Part shown: positions 14,880 through 22,516 of the stretch, one piece after another
Position numbering within the stretch: the stretch's first letter is position 1
Layout: every line of letters begins with the position of its first letter
Source: an uncultured Verrucomicrobiota bacterium
Lineage (GTDB): Bacteria; Verrucomicrobiota; Verrucomicrobiia; Opitutales; Opitutaceae
Assembly (NCBI GenBank): GCA_903898675.1
Contig: CAIUGM010000003.1
Location: 1-50,630 of the forward strand
DNA length: 50,630 nt
Direction: 5' to 3'
Position numbers and translations under genes: made by a program
The notes under the pieces: model-generated
Databases searched by the model: none
Told to the model about the DNA's origin: nothing
What the model saw: the letters and a program-made list of their open reading frames with translations, nothing else

Positions 14880-17800
14880 ATGCCCACGCTTCCCGTTCGA
14901 GACACGGCGCTCCAATTCATGAGTCGCCTCGCCCTGCGCTGCCGGTGGCTGCATGCCCCGGCCGGCCTGCTCATCGTGCTGCTCCAGCGCACGCCGGTCC
15001 TGCGGGTGGCGGCCCAGGTCGAGTTCGCGGTCGGCAACCCGGGGGGCGAGGGCTTGAAATACCTCTTCGGCCTGGCGGCGCTCGGCGCGTATAACTCGCT
15101 GGCGGGGGCGACGACCTTCTCGGTGTCGACGGCGACGCCGGCCAGCGGCGCGGCGGGGGCGACCTTCACCATTCCCGGCACCACCGGCACGGCGATGAGC
15201 ATCGCCTTCACCGTGACGGGCGCGCCGGGCAACCCCAAGTCGTGGAGTGTGACGGGCACGCTGCCGGCCGGCCTGTCGGTCACGGGGGGCAACCCGGTCA
15301 ATGTGACCGCGCCCTACAAGATGACGATCGCCGGCACGCCGACCGCGGCGGGAAGCTCGGCGGTGACGGTGACCGCCTGGGACACCAACGGAGCCAAGGG
15401 CAATCACGCGACGATCAACTGCACCTTTAACATCACCGGCGGCGTGGTGACGGTCGCGCCGTCGTTCAGCGTGCAGCCGGCGGGTGCCACGGTCACGGCG
15501 GGAGCGGCGGTGACCTTCGCGGCGACGGCCGGCGGCGCGCCGCCGCCGACCTACCAATGGTTGAAGGACGGCACGGCGATTGCCGGCGCCACGAGTGCCA
15601 GTTACTCGATTGCGAGTGCGGCGGCGGCCGATGCAGGAAATTACACCGTGGTGGCGACCAACAGCGCCGGGTCGGCCACGAGTACCGCGGCGGCCCTCAC
15701 CGTGAATCCCGCGGCCACGGCGCCCAGTATTACGGCCCAGCCGCAACCCGTGACCATCACGGCCGGATCGAGCGCCAGCTTCTCCGTGACCGCGACCGGC
15801 ACCGCCACCCTCGCGTATCAGTGGCAGAAGGGCGGGGTGAATATCGCCGGGGCCACCGCGGCCACCTACTCGATCGCCAGTGCGCAAGCCACCGATGCCG
15901 GCAACTACACCGTGGTGGTGACGAACGGGGCCGGGTCCGTGACCTCGGGTGCGGCGACCCTGACCGTCAATGTTCCCGCCGTGGCTCCCGGCATTTCCGC
16001 GCAGCCACAGAACGTGACGGTCTCCGCCGGGTCCGGGGCCAGCTTCAGCGTGACGGCCACGGGCACGGCTCCGCTGACCTATCAATGGAAGAAGGGCACG
16101 GCGAACATCAGCGGCGCAACGGCCGCGACCTATTCGATTGCGAGCGCGCAAAGCACCGACGCCGGCAGCTACACCGTGGTGGTGACGAACAGCGTCGGTT
16201 CGGTCACGTCCACCGCGGCGACCCTCACCCTCAGTGTCACTGCGGTCGCCCCGGCGGTTTCCGCGCAGCCGCAGAGTGTGACCGTCCCGGCCGGTTCCAG
16301 TGCGAGCTTTTCCGTCACGGCGAACGGCACCGGGCCGCTCACGTACCAATGGCAGAAAGGCGGGGCGAATATCGCCGGGGCGACCGCGGCGACCTATTCG
16401 ATTGCCAGCGCCCAGAGCGGCGACGCCGGCAATTACACCGTGGTGGTGACGAATAGCGTGGGCTTGGCCACTTCGGCGGCCGCGACACTTACGGTCAGCG
16501 CGGCGGCGTCTGCACCATCGATCAGCACCCAACCGCAACCGGTGACGGTCACGGTTGGCGCAAGCGCCAGTTTCTCCGTCACCGCCAGCGGCACGGCTCC
16601 GCTTACCTATCAGTGGCAGAAGGGGGGCGCGGCGATTGCCGGAGGCACGGCCGCGACGTATTCGATCGCGAGCGCGCAGGCCACCGATGCCGGCAACTAC
16701 TCGGTCGTGGTGAGCAACGGCTCCGGCTCGGTCACCAGTGCGGCGGTGGCGCTGACGGTCAATGCGCTCGGCAGCAACACCCCGGCGCCGGTGATTTCAG
16801 CGAATCCGCTCAGCCAATCCGTCGCGACGGGCCGCGGCGTGAGCTTCTCGGTCACCGCGGCCGGCACGAACACCTATCAGTGGCAGGTCTCGACGGATGG
16901 CGGAGTCACCTGGGGCGCCCTCGCGGACAGTTCCATCTACAGCGGCTCGACCACCTCGCGCCTCACGATCACCAATGCCGGTTCGGCCATGAACGGGTAT
17001 CTCTACCGGGCGACCGTGACGAATGCCGGCGGCTCAACCTCGAGCGGCAGTGTCACGCTGACCGTGGCCGCGGCGGTCCTGCCCGGTCCGGCCAGCGTGC
17101 TGGCGGGCAGCAGTGGCAGCCTCTTGGTGAGCGACAGCAACACCAACCTGGTGGTCACGGTGACCAGTGCCGGGCAGGCGGCCACGCTCGCCGGGGTTTC
17201 GGGCCAGCAGGGTGCCACCGATGGCACCGGCAGCGGCGCCTTGTTCCGCGCGCCCGGCGGACTAGCCCGTGACGCCGCAGGCAACGCCTACCTCGCTGAC
17301 GCGGGCAATTCCCTCATCCGGAAAATATCGGCGACCGGCGCCGTCACCACGCTGGCCGGTTCTTCGAGCAACCAGGGCTATCGCGATGCGACGGGCACCA
17401 GCGCGTGGTTCAACACGCCGGCGGACCTCGCGGTCGACAGCCAGGGCGTCGTCTATGTCGCCGACACGGGCAACTCGGTCATCAGGCGGATCGCCCCGGA
17501 CGGCACGGTCACCACTTTCGCCGGCGCCGCGGGCCAGCGGGGCAGTGCGGATGGCGCGGCGGGTGTGGCGCGTTTCAACCAGCCCGGCGGTATCGTGGTG
17601 GATGCAAGCGGGACGCTTTACGTGGCTGACACCTTCAACCACACGATCCGCAAGATCAGCGCCGGCGGCGCGGTCTCGACCTATGCCGGCGTGCCGGGGG
17701 TGAGCGGGATCGACGACGGCGTGGGGACGGCGGCGCTGTTCAACCAGCCCGGCGGGCTCGCCCTGGATTCGGCGGGGAAACTTTACGTCGCCGACACGGG

Positions 17801-18206
17801 CAATAATTCCATCCGGGTGATCTCAACTGCCGGCGCGGTTTCCACGCTGGCCGGTCTGCCCACGGTGGCCGGACTCGAGGACGGGGTCGGAACGGCGGCG
17901 CTGTTCAACCAGCCCAAGGACCTCAGCCTGGATGCGGCTGGCAACATTTATGTCGCCGACTTTGGCAACGCCGCGATCCGCGTGATCACCGCGGCCGGCG
18001 CGGTGAGCACCCTCAATGTGACGCTGACAACTACGCCTGCGCCCACGCCGCCATCCAATCCCACGCCGGCGCCGTCGACCGGCGGATCGACTCCGACCGC
18101 GTCCGGCTCCAGCGGCGCCAATTCCGGCGGCGGTGGCGCGGTCAGCCCCTGGTTCCTGCTCCTGCTCGCGGGCGCTGCGGGTTTGCGGCGCCGGGTCAGA
18201 AAGTAG
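14880..18206 (+). CDS. Large surface protein with Ig-like and NHL repeats and C-terminal sorting signal
   Basis: The protein has 1108 residues. A hydrophobic segment (about 24-45) is followed by a short conserved region with LGAYNSLAGATTFSVST (residues 69-85), a putative-Ig/cadherin-like domain (about 90-190), five Ig-like domains of about 88 residues each (about 195-625, each with YQWxKxG and DAGxYTVVVTN), one further Ig-like domain, and five NHL beta-propeller blades (about 760-1045, such as LYVADTGNNSIRVI). A Pro/Ser/Gly linker precedes GGGGAVSPWFLLLLAGAAGL and RRRVRK, a Gly-rich, hydrophobic, Arg-rich tail like GlyGly-CTERM or related sorting tails. A strong GGAGGA site (14868-14873) lies before the ATG, 15 nt after the DUF4266 gene, so it is probably part of that operon. 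It is likely an adhesive or surface-displayed protein. Confidence 0.85.
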   Translation: MPTLPVRDTALQFMSRLALRCRWLHAPAGLLIVLLQRTPVLRVAAQVEFAVGNPGGEGLKYLFGLAALGAYNSLAGATTFSVSTATPASGAAGATFTIPGTTGTAMSIAFTVTGAPGNPKSWSVTGTLPAGLSVTGGNPVNVTAPYKMTIAGTPTAAGSSAVTVTAWDTNGAKGNHATINCTFNITGGVVTVAPSFSVQPAGATVTAGAAVTFAATAGGAPPPTYQWLKDGTAIAGATSASYSIASAAAADAGNYTVVATNSAGSATSTAAALTVNPAATAPSITAQPQPVTITAGSSASFSVTATGTATLAYQWQKGGVNIAGATAATYSIASAQATDAGNYTVVVTNGAGSVTSGAATLTVNVPAVAPGISAQPQNVTVSAGSGASFSVTATGTAPLTYQWKKGTANISGATAATYSIASAQSTDAGSYTVVVTNSVGSVTSTAATLTLSVTAVAPAVSAQPQSVTVPAGSSASFSVTANGTGPLTYQWQKGGANIAGATAATYSIASAQSGDAGNYTVVVTNSVGLATSAAATLTVSAAASAPSISTQPQPVTVTVGASASFSVTASGTAPLTYQWQKGGAAIAGGTAATYSIASAQATDAGNYSVVVSNGSGSVTSAAVALTVNALGSNTPAPVISANPLSQSVATGRGVSFSVTAAGTNTYQWQVSTDGGVTWGALADSSIYSGSTTSRLTITNAGSAMNGYLYRATVTNAGGSTSSGSVTLTVAAAVLPGPASVLAGSSGSLLVSDSNTNLVVTVTSAGQAATLAGVSGQQGATDGTGSGALFRAPGGLARDAAGNAYLADAGNSLIRKISATGAVTTLAGSSSNQGYRDATGTSAWFNTPADLAVDSQGVVYVADTGNSVIRRIAPDGTVTTFAGAAGQRGSADGAAGVARFNQPGGIVVDASGTLYVADTFNHTIRKISAGGAVSTYAGVPGVSGIDDGVGTAALFNQPGGLALDSAGKLYVADTGNNSIRVISTAGAVSTLAGLPTVAGLEDGVGTAALFNQPKDLSLDAAGNIYVADFGNAAIRVITAAGAVSTLNVTLTTTPAPTPPSNPTPAPSTGGSTPTASGSSGANSGGGGAVSPWFLLLLAGAAGLRRRVRK
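15460..16764 (+). repeat. Five tandem coding repeats of about 264 bp (Ig-like domains)
   Basis: Successive units begin near 15460, 15720, 15982, 16245 and 16508, each encoding (V/T/S)APxxSxQP...VTVxAG, TYQWxKxG and DAGxYTVVVTNxxGS. Units 2-5 are closely alike at the nucleotide level (for example CTATCAGTGGCAGAAG and ACCTATTCGATTG recur), which points to recent tandem amplification or gene conversion. Confidence 0.85.
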
Positions 18207-18219
18207 CGGCGCTCCAAGC

Positions 18220-18750
18220 CTACGGGCGCGGAGTTGCGGCCGGCGGACTGATGATCGCGGCCACGCCCGCGAGGGCGACCTGCACGTCGTCCTCGGACTT
18301 GCCGCCGCTGAACGCGGCGATCAGGTAGCCGCCGTTCCATTCCCGGATGACGCCGCCCTGCCAGCCGGTTTCGCCCGTCATGAGCGGCCGGCCGGCGTGG
18401 CCGCTGTCCTTCAGGGTGAGCGCCATCTCCGCGCTCTTGGCGTAGGCGATGGCGAGCAGGTTGGCTCCGGCGTCCTTGGCGGAAGGTGCATCCTGATCGC
18501 GTCCCACCACGACCATTTTTGATGTCCAGCCAAGCAGCGAAGGTCCGTCGGAGAACGAGAGCACCGCCACGCCACTGATCTTCAGTTGTCCGGCCCGGGC
18601 CCGCATCGCCTGCAGGGCCGGCGCCGAACGGGCTTCAAACGGGTTGGTGGGGCCGGCTGCTTCGGCGCCGGCGAGCGGCCGGGCCAGGCCGAGGGCCAGC
18701 ACCGAGCCGGCGAGGAGCTTGAGGAGGGTGAACGAGGTTTTGGTTTTCAT
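18220..18750 (-). CDS. Secreted GlcG/HbpS-like (DUF336) protein
   Basis: The protein has 176 residues from ATG 18750, which gives the signal peptide KTSFTLLKLLAGSVLALGL ending near AGAEAAG. The frame reaches 18783, but that start precedes the natural signal. The mature part (KISGVAVLSFSDG, GANLLAIAYAKSAEMALTLK, GWQGGVIREWNGGYLIAAFSGGKSEDDVQVALAGVAAI) has the DUF336/HbpS/GlcG pattern of a small alpha-beta protein that oligomerises and in some members binds heme. The substrate here is unknown. It converges with the surface-protein gene with only 13 nt between stops, and no terminator is visible there. Confidence 0.75.
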   Translation of the reverse strand: MKTKTSFTLLKLLAGSVLALGLARPLAGAEAAGPTNPFEARSAPALQAMRARAGQLKISGVAVLSFSDGPSLLGWTSKMVVVGRDQDAPSAKDAGANLLAIAYAKSAEMALTLKDSGHAGRPLMTGETGWQGGVIREWNGGYLIAAFSGGKSEDDVQVALAGVAAIISPPAATPRP

Positions 18751-18790
18751 GGGGTAAGAAATCCGGGACCACAGCCTTATCATGAAAGCG

Positions 18791-18868
18791 GTAGCGGGGT
18801 CGTCGATCGGGTGCCTGGAAATCAGGAATGCCGATTGCGCGAACCGGGGTCAACCACCCCGGCGGTAG
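18791..18868. repeat. Degenerate copy of the CCGGGGTC palindrome family
   Basis: GTAGCGGGGTCGTCGATCGGG on the left and CCGGGGTC-aac-CACCCCGG on the right, with a spacer of about 30 nt, match the layout of the copy in nuoC but with several mismatches and no clean CTAC. It lies between two minus-strand genes. Confidence 0.45.
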
Positions 18869-18884
18869 CACGGCCGAAAGGGCG

Positions 18885-19916
18885 CTATTTTGCCGGGCTC
18901 ACGACGTAGTCCTCGCGGCTGTAGGCCGGGACGGAGATGGCGTAGAAGGAAAGCGATCCGCCGGGTGCGGCCTTGATCGTGTGGCGGACCTTGGGCTTGA
19001 TGACCACGGTGGCGCCGGCGGTCACGGAAGTCGTCTGGCCGTCGAGGGTGACCTCGCCGGCACCACTCGAGATGAGGAACACCTCCTCCGACACCTGGTT
19101 GTAGCTCATGGGCATGCCCGTCCCCGGGGCGAGGGTGAAGAGGGCGACGCTGTACGCGTCGCTCTTCGCCTTGGCTTCCCGGCCGGCGAGCTCGTGCAGG
19201 GCGATGCCGGGGCCGACGTCGATCTGCCTGACGTCGGCCGGCAGGAACACGGTCGGGCCGGGCGGGGTGGTCGCGGCCTTGGCTTCGGGCGCGGCGGGCG
19301 GGCGGGTGGCGAATTCGGCGCGGGTGAGGCTGGCAATCTTGCCGGCAAATTGTGGATAGGCTTTTTGCAGCTCGTCGCGGTAGCCGATGGCGAAGTCGCC
19401 ATAGTCAAAGCCGGGCCCGAGCGTCGTGCCGAAGAAGGTGTAGGTGTCGGCTCCGGCGCCGATGGGGCGCGAGCCCTGCCAGACGCCGCGCGGGGCCACG
19501 AACTGCGGGTGCTGGCCGTGGAGCACGTCGGGCCCGATGACGGCCGTCTCGCCGTGCCCGTCGGGGTAGAGCAGTAAAATCTCCAGCGGGTCGCCACCGT
19601 AGTAATGCCAGATCTCGTCCGTCTGGAGGATATGCAGCGCCGAGAAGTCCTCCTTGGTCTCGAGGCAATAAATCGCGCTGCCCGCAAGGTGGGGCGCGCC
19701 GTGGTAGCGCTCCGGCAGGCTCGCCGCCGGCCACACGTCGGAGCTCTGGTACGTGACCGTGAACCACGGTCCTTCCGCGGGGATCTTCTGCATCTTGAGC
19801 TGGGCGATGATCTGCGCCGCCATGCCCGTGGGTTCGGCGGCGACTTTCGCGACGAAGGCGAGAGACAGCAGGAGAAGGAAGGCAGGCGACAGGAAGCGAG
19901 GGGAGCGGAGCGACAT
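18885..19916 (-). CDS. Secreted double-cupin protein (DUF985 cupin plus cupin_2)
   Basis: The protein has 343 residues from ATG 19916, which gives a clean signal peptide (SLRSPRFLSPAFLLLLSLAF...AAEP). The frame continues upstream to 20009, but those residues fall in a palindromic spacer. Residues about 30-165 form a DUF985-type cupin (GSAIYCLETKEDFSALHILQ, TDEIWHYYGGDPLEILLLYP, TTLGPGFDYGDFAIGYRDEL). After a Pro/Ala linker, residues about 240-335 form a second cupin with MPMSYNQVSEEVFLISSGAG and KPKVRHTIKA. The two barrels probably bind a metal or a sugar-like ligand in the periplasm. No enzymatic activity can be assigned. Confidence 0.8.
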   Translation of the reverse strand: MSLRSPRFLSPAFLLLLSLAFVAKVAAEPTGMAAQIIAQLKMQKIPAEGPWFTVTYQSSDVWPAASLPERYHGAPHLAGSAIYCLETKEDFSALHILQTDEIWHYYGGDPLEILLLYPDGHGETAVIGPDVLHGQHPQFVAPRGVWQGSRPIGAGADTYTFFGTTLGPGFDYGDFAIGYRDELQKAYPQFAGKIASLTRAEFATRPPAAPEAKAATTPPGPTVFLPADVRQIDVGPGIALHELAGREAKAKSDAYSVALFTLAPGTGMPMSYNQVSEEVFLISSGAGEVTLDGQTTSVTAGATVVIKPKVRHTIKAAPGGSLSFYAISVPAYSREDYVVSPAK

Positions 19917-20001
19917 GAGGGCGGTGGTTATGCTGACTGCATGATTTGTGCCGGAGGCTGGCCACAAATAAACGAAGAATCCAAAAGGAGGACCGGAGTT
20001 T

Positions 20002-20136
20002 TTGACCACGGATTTCCCGGATGTGCACGGATAAAAACCTCAGCACCAAATTCACGCAGTGGTGTTCTGGATCTATTCTCCGGCCGAAGTTTCTCCGGTC
20101 ATCCGTGTCAATCCGTGTGATCCGTGGTTAAAAAAT
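20002..20136. repeat. Intergenic inverted repeat of CACGGAT words
   Basis: The left arm (20002-20036) reads TTGACCACGGATTTCCCGGA and continues TGTGCACGGATAAAA. The right arm (20094-20136), reverse-complemented, reads TTTAACCACGGATCACACGG and continues ATTGACACGGATGACC. Each arm consists of three near-repeats of about 10 nt ending in CGGAT. The element belongs to the same class as the ones at 32046 and 46955. Confidence 0.7.
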
Positions 20137-20245
20137 CGGGGGTCGGGCTCACGCAGACCGGGCTTTCCTTTCGATTGATTGCCGTCAATTATCCGCGTCC
20201 ACCCAGCCCGCCTCGCGGGCCCGCAACCCCAATCCATCCCGTCCC

Positions 20246-20614
20246 ATGAAAAAGCTGCTCATCACCCTTTTTACCGCCACCCTGCTCACCCTCGGTGCGG
20301 TCAACGCCCCGGCGCAAACCGCCCCGACCACCGTCCTCCATGTGGTCACCGTCAAGTGGAAGGCCGGCACCACGCCGGAGCAGATCAAGGCGGCGCTCGA
20401 GGGCGTGGCGGCCCTGCCGGCCGCCTACAAGGGCATCGTCCACGTGTGGATCCGCTCCATCAAGGTCCAGGGCGGCAAGGCCAACGCCTTTGTCATGGAG
20501 TTCGCCGATGAGGCCGCGCTCAAGGATTACACCGGCAGTGCCGCGCAGAAGGAATGGTACAAGACGTACCTCCCGATCCGCGAGGAGAGCACGACGTTCG
20601 ACATCACGAACTGA
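20246..20614 (+). CDS. Secreted Dabb (stress-responsive A/B barrel) domain protein
   Basis: The protein has 122 residues with a signal peptide (KKLLITLFTATLLTLGAVNA, cleavage near APAQ-TA). The mature protein is a single Dabb domain: VLHVVTVKWKAGTTPEQIKA, HVWIRSIKVQ, AFVMEFADEAALKDYTGSAAQKEW. Dabb proteins are small dimeric ferredoxin-like barrels; some are plant stress proteins or aromatic cyclases. Exported Dabb proteins are common in this phylum but have no assigned role. It is a single-gene unit. Confidence 0.85.
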   Translation: MKKLLITLFTATLLTLGAVNAPAQTAPTTVLHVVTVKWKAGTTPEQIKAALEGVAALPAAYKGIVHVWIRSIKVQGGKANAFVMEFADEAALKDYTGSAAQKEWYKTYLPIREESTTFDITN

Positions 20615-20632
20615 GCGGGGCCGAATTCTGCT

Positions 20633-20735
20633 GTCGGGGCGCAGACGCTTGTCAGCCATAGGCCCGGCGCCGGCTGATGCTGCGCCCTTCGTGCGCGACA
20701 CCACGTTCGAAGGCGCAGCAAGACTGCGCCCCTGC
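20633..20735. repeat. CGCAG palindrome element, copy 1
   Basis: GTCGGGGCGCAGACGCTTG is followed by an internal inverted repeat (GTCAGCC...GGCTGAT), then GCTGCGCCC and GGCGCAGCAAGACTGCGCCC ending CCTGC. The left edge is GTCG where other copies have GTAG. It lies between the Dabb gene and the antiporter stop. Confidence 0.6.
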
Positions 20736-20784
20736 TTTCGGGAAGTCACTTGGCCGGGATCGATTGCGTCCGGTTGATGGGCCT

Positions 20785-22404
20785 TCACTCCTCCAGCGGC
20801 GGCGGTGCGGCACCTTGCAGCAGCGATTCTTCGTAGTCGAGCAGCTGCTGCAGGGGGCGGTGCACTTCGTCGATGATGTGACCTTGGCGCCAGAGGTCGT
20901 CGAGCGCACTGCGCTCGGCCTTCAGCGCGGTGGTGCGGTAATGGTGGTTCGCGTGCCGGCGGCGATGGGCGCTCCGGCGGGTCTCCCCGCCGGAGGCGAG
21001 CACCGCGAGGCGCTGCTCGTACTCGGCGATGACCAGGCCGAGGGCGGCGTTTTGCTCGGGCGTCGCCGCGGCCGCCTCGAGTGCGCGCAGCGACTTCAGG
21101 CCGGCTTCCACCGCGGTCATGCGGGCGAGCTTGTCCTCGCGGGGCCGGCTCTCGTCCTCGCGCAGCCCCAGGCGGCGGATCAGCGGCTCCAGCGTGGTGC
21201 CCTGGAGCAGCAGCGTCGTGGCGATCACCCCGAAGGCCAGGAAGATCACGAGGTCACGCCCGGGAAACGGGGCGCCGTCGGGCATGAACAGCGGAATGGA
21301 AAGCGCGGCGGCGAGCGTCACCGTGCCCCGCATCCCGGCCCACCCGGTCACCAGCACCGCGGCCACAGGTGACCGGGTTTCGCGGCGGCGGACCGACGGC
21401 AGCAGGAAGGGCAGGTAGGTGCCGGGAAAAACCCAGACGAGCCGCGCGACGATGGCCGTGCCCGCGATGGCCGCCGTGAAACCGAGCAGCTCGGCGATCG
21501 TGTAGTGCCCGCTGACCGCGGCGAGCAGCGTCGGAAATTGCAGGCCGAGCAGGACGAACGCGATGCCGTTGAGCCAGAAGAGCAGCAGGCCCCAGACGCC
21601 AAAGGCCGTCTGGCGGGTGGTCGCGTCCATCCGCACCGGATCGCGCCAGCCGGAGTAGAGGCCGGCCGCCACGACCGCGAGCACGCCGGAGAAACCGAAG
21701 AGCTCGGCCGCGAGGTAGGCGGCGTAGGGCGTCATCAGGGACAGCGTCACCTCGATCATCGTGTCACTGGCCGCCAGGTGCACGAGCAGGTCGCGCAGCT
21801 TGCCGACGGCATAGCCGACCACGAGCCCGGTGGCGAAGCCGCCGAGGGCCACGAGGGAAAATTCCCACGCCGCCGAGCGCAGGGAAAAACTGCCCGCCAC
21901 GACGGCCGCCAGCGCGAACTTGAACGCGACCAGCCCGGTGGCGTCGTTCATGAGGCTCTCGCCGTTCAGGATCGTGGTCAGGCGGGCGGGAACCCGCAGG
22001 CGCTCGGTGACGGCGCTGACCGCCACGGCATCGGTCGGCGACACGATGGCCCCGAGCGCAAAGGCCATGGCCAGCGGCAGTCCGGGCACGAGCCAGTGGG
22101 CGACCAGCCCGACGGTCAGGGTGGTGAACGTCACGAGTCCGATCGCCAGCAGCAAAATGGGCCGGCGGGCCTTGAACAATTCCCGGAGCGGCATGAGCCA
22201 GCCGTCGGAAAAGAGCAGGGGCGGCAAAAAGCAGAGGAAGAAAAATCCCGGGTCGAGGGTGAGGCGCGGGAACACCGGCATCAGCGCCGCGACCACGCCG
22301 CCGGCCAGGTAGGTGATCAGCTGCGGCCACGGCAGCCAGCGGCCCACGACGCTCAGGCTGGCGACGAGCAGGAGCAAAATCAGGGCGTGTTCGAAGGCGG
22401 CCAT
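20785..22404 (-). CDS. CPA1-family Na+/H+ antiporter (NhaP-like)
   Basis: The protein has 539 residues from ATG 22404 (a TTG 42 nt upstream is also possible). About twelve membrane helices span residues 1-405, with the CPA1 signatures GAIVSPTDAVAVSAVTERL and GESLMNDATGLVAFKFA, the latter holding the ion-binding Asn-Asp pair. A soluble C-terminal region of about 130 residues follows, with several predicted helices. It exchanges cytoplasmic Na+ (or K+) for H+, or the reverse, across the inner membrane. No operon partner is apparent. Confidence 0.92.
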   Translation of the reverse strand: MAAFEHALILLLLVASLSVVGRWLPWPQLITYLAGGVVAALMPVFPRLTLDPGFFFLCFLPPLLFSDGWLMPLRELFKARRPILLLAIGLVTFTTLTVGLVAHWLVPGLPLAMAFALGAIVSPTDAVAVSAVTERLRVPARLTTILNGESLMNDATGLVAFKFALAAVVAGSFSLRSAAWEFSLVALGGFATGLVVGYAVGKLRDLLVHLAASDTMIEVTLSLMTPYAAYLAAELFGFSGVLAVVAAGLYSGWRDPVRMDATTRQTAFGVWGLLLFWLNGIAFVLLGLQFPTLLAAVSGHYTIAELLGFTAAIAGTAIVARLVWVFPGTYLPFLLPSVRRRETRSPVAAVLVTGWAGMRGTVTLAAALSIPLFMPDGAPFPGRDLVIFLAFGVIATTLLLQGTTLEPLIRRLGLREDESRPREDKLARMTAVEAGLKSLRALEAAAATPEQNAALGLVIAEYEQRLAVLASGGETRRSAHRRRHANHHYRTTALKAERSALDDLWRQGHIIDEVHRPLQQLLDYEESLLQGAAPPPLEE

Positions 22405-22516
22405 GGAGCTGGCGGGGAGGTTTGCGGGCGGCTCAGCGGCTGACAAGCCTTAGGCGTGACGATGTGGTTGGCCGGCTTCGCGGGCAGCGATTTGCGCCCC
22501 ACCTGGCAATCGTCAC

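Noticed and set aside
15460-16764. Tandem 264-bp units as a CRISPR or satellite array
   Set aside because: The units are in-frame Ig-like domains of a long protein, with no short direct repeats and unique spacers; no CRISPR array or cas gene is seen anywhere.
19917-20009. N-terminal extension of the double-cupin protein
   Set aside because: It would precede a good signal peptide with a non-hydrophobic segment and lies in the palindromic spacer.
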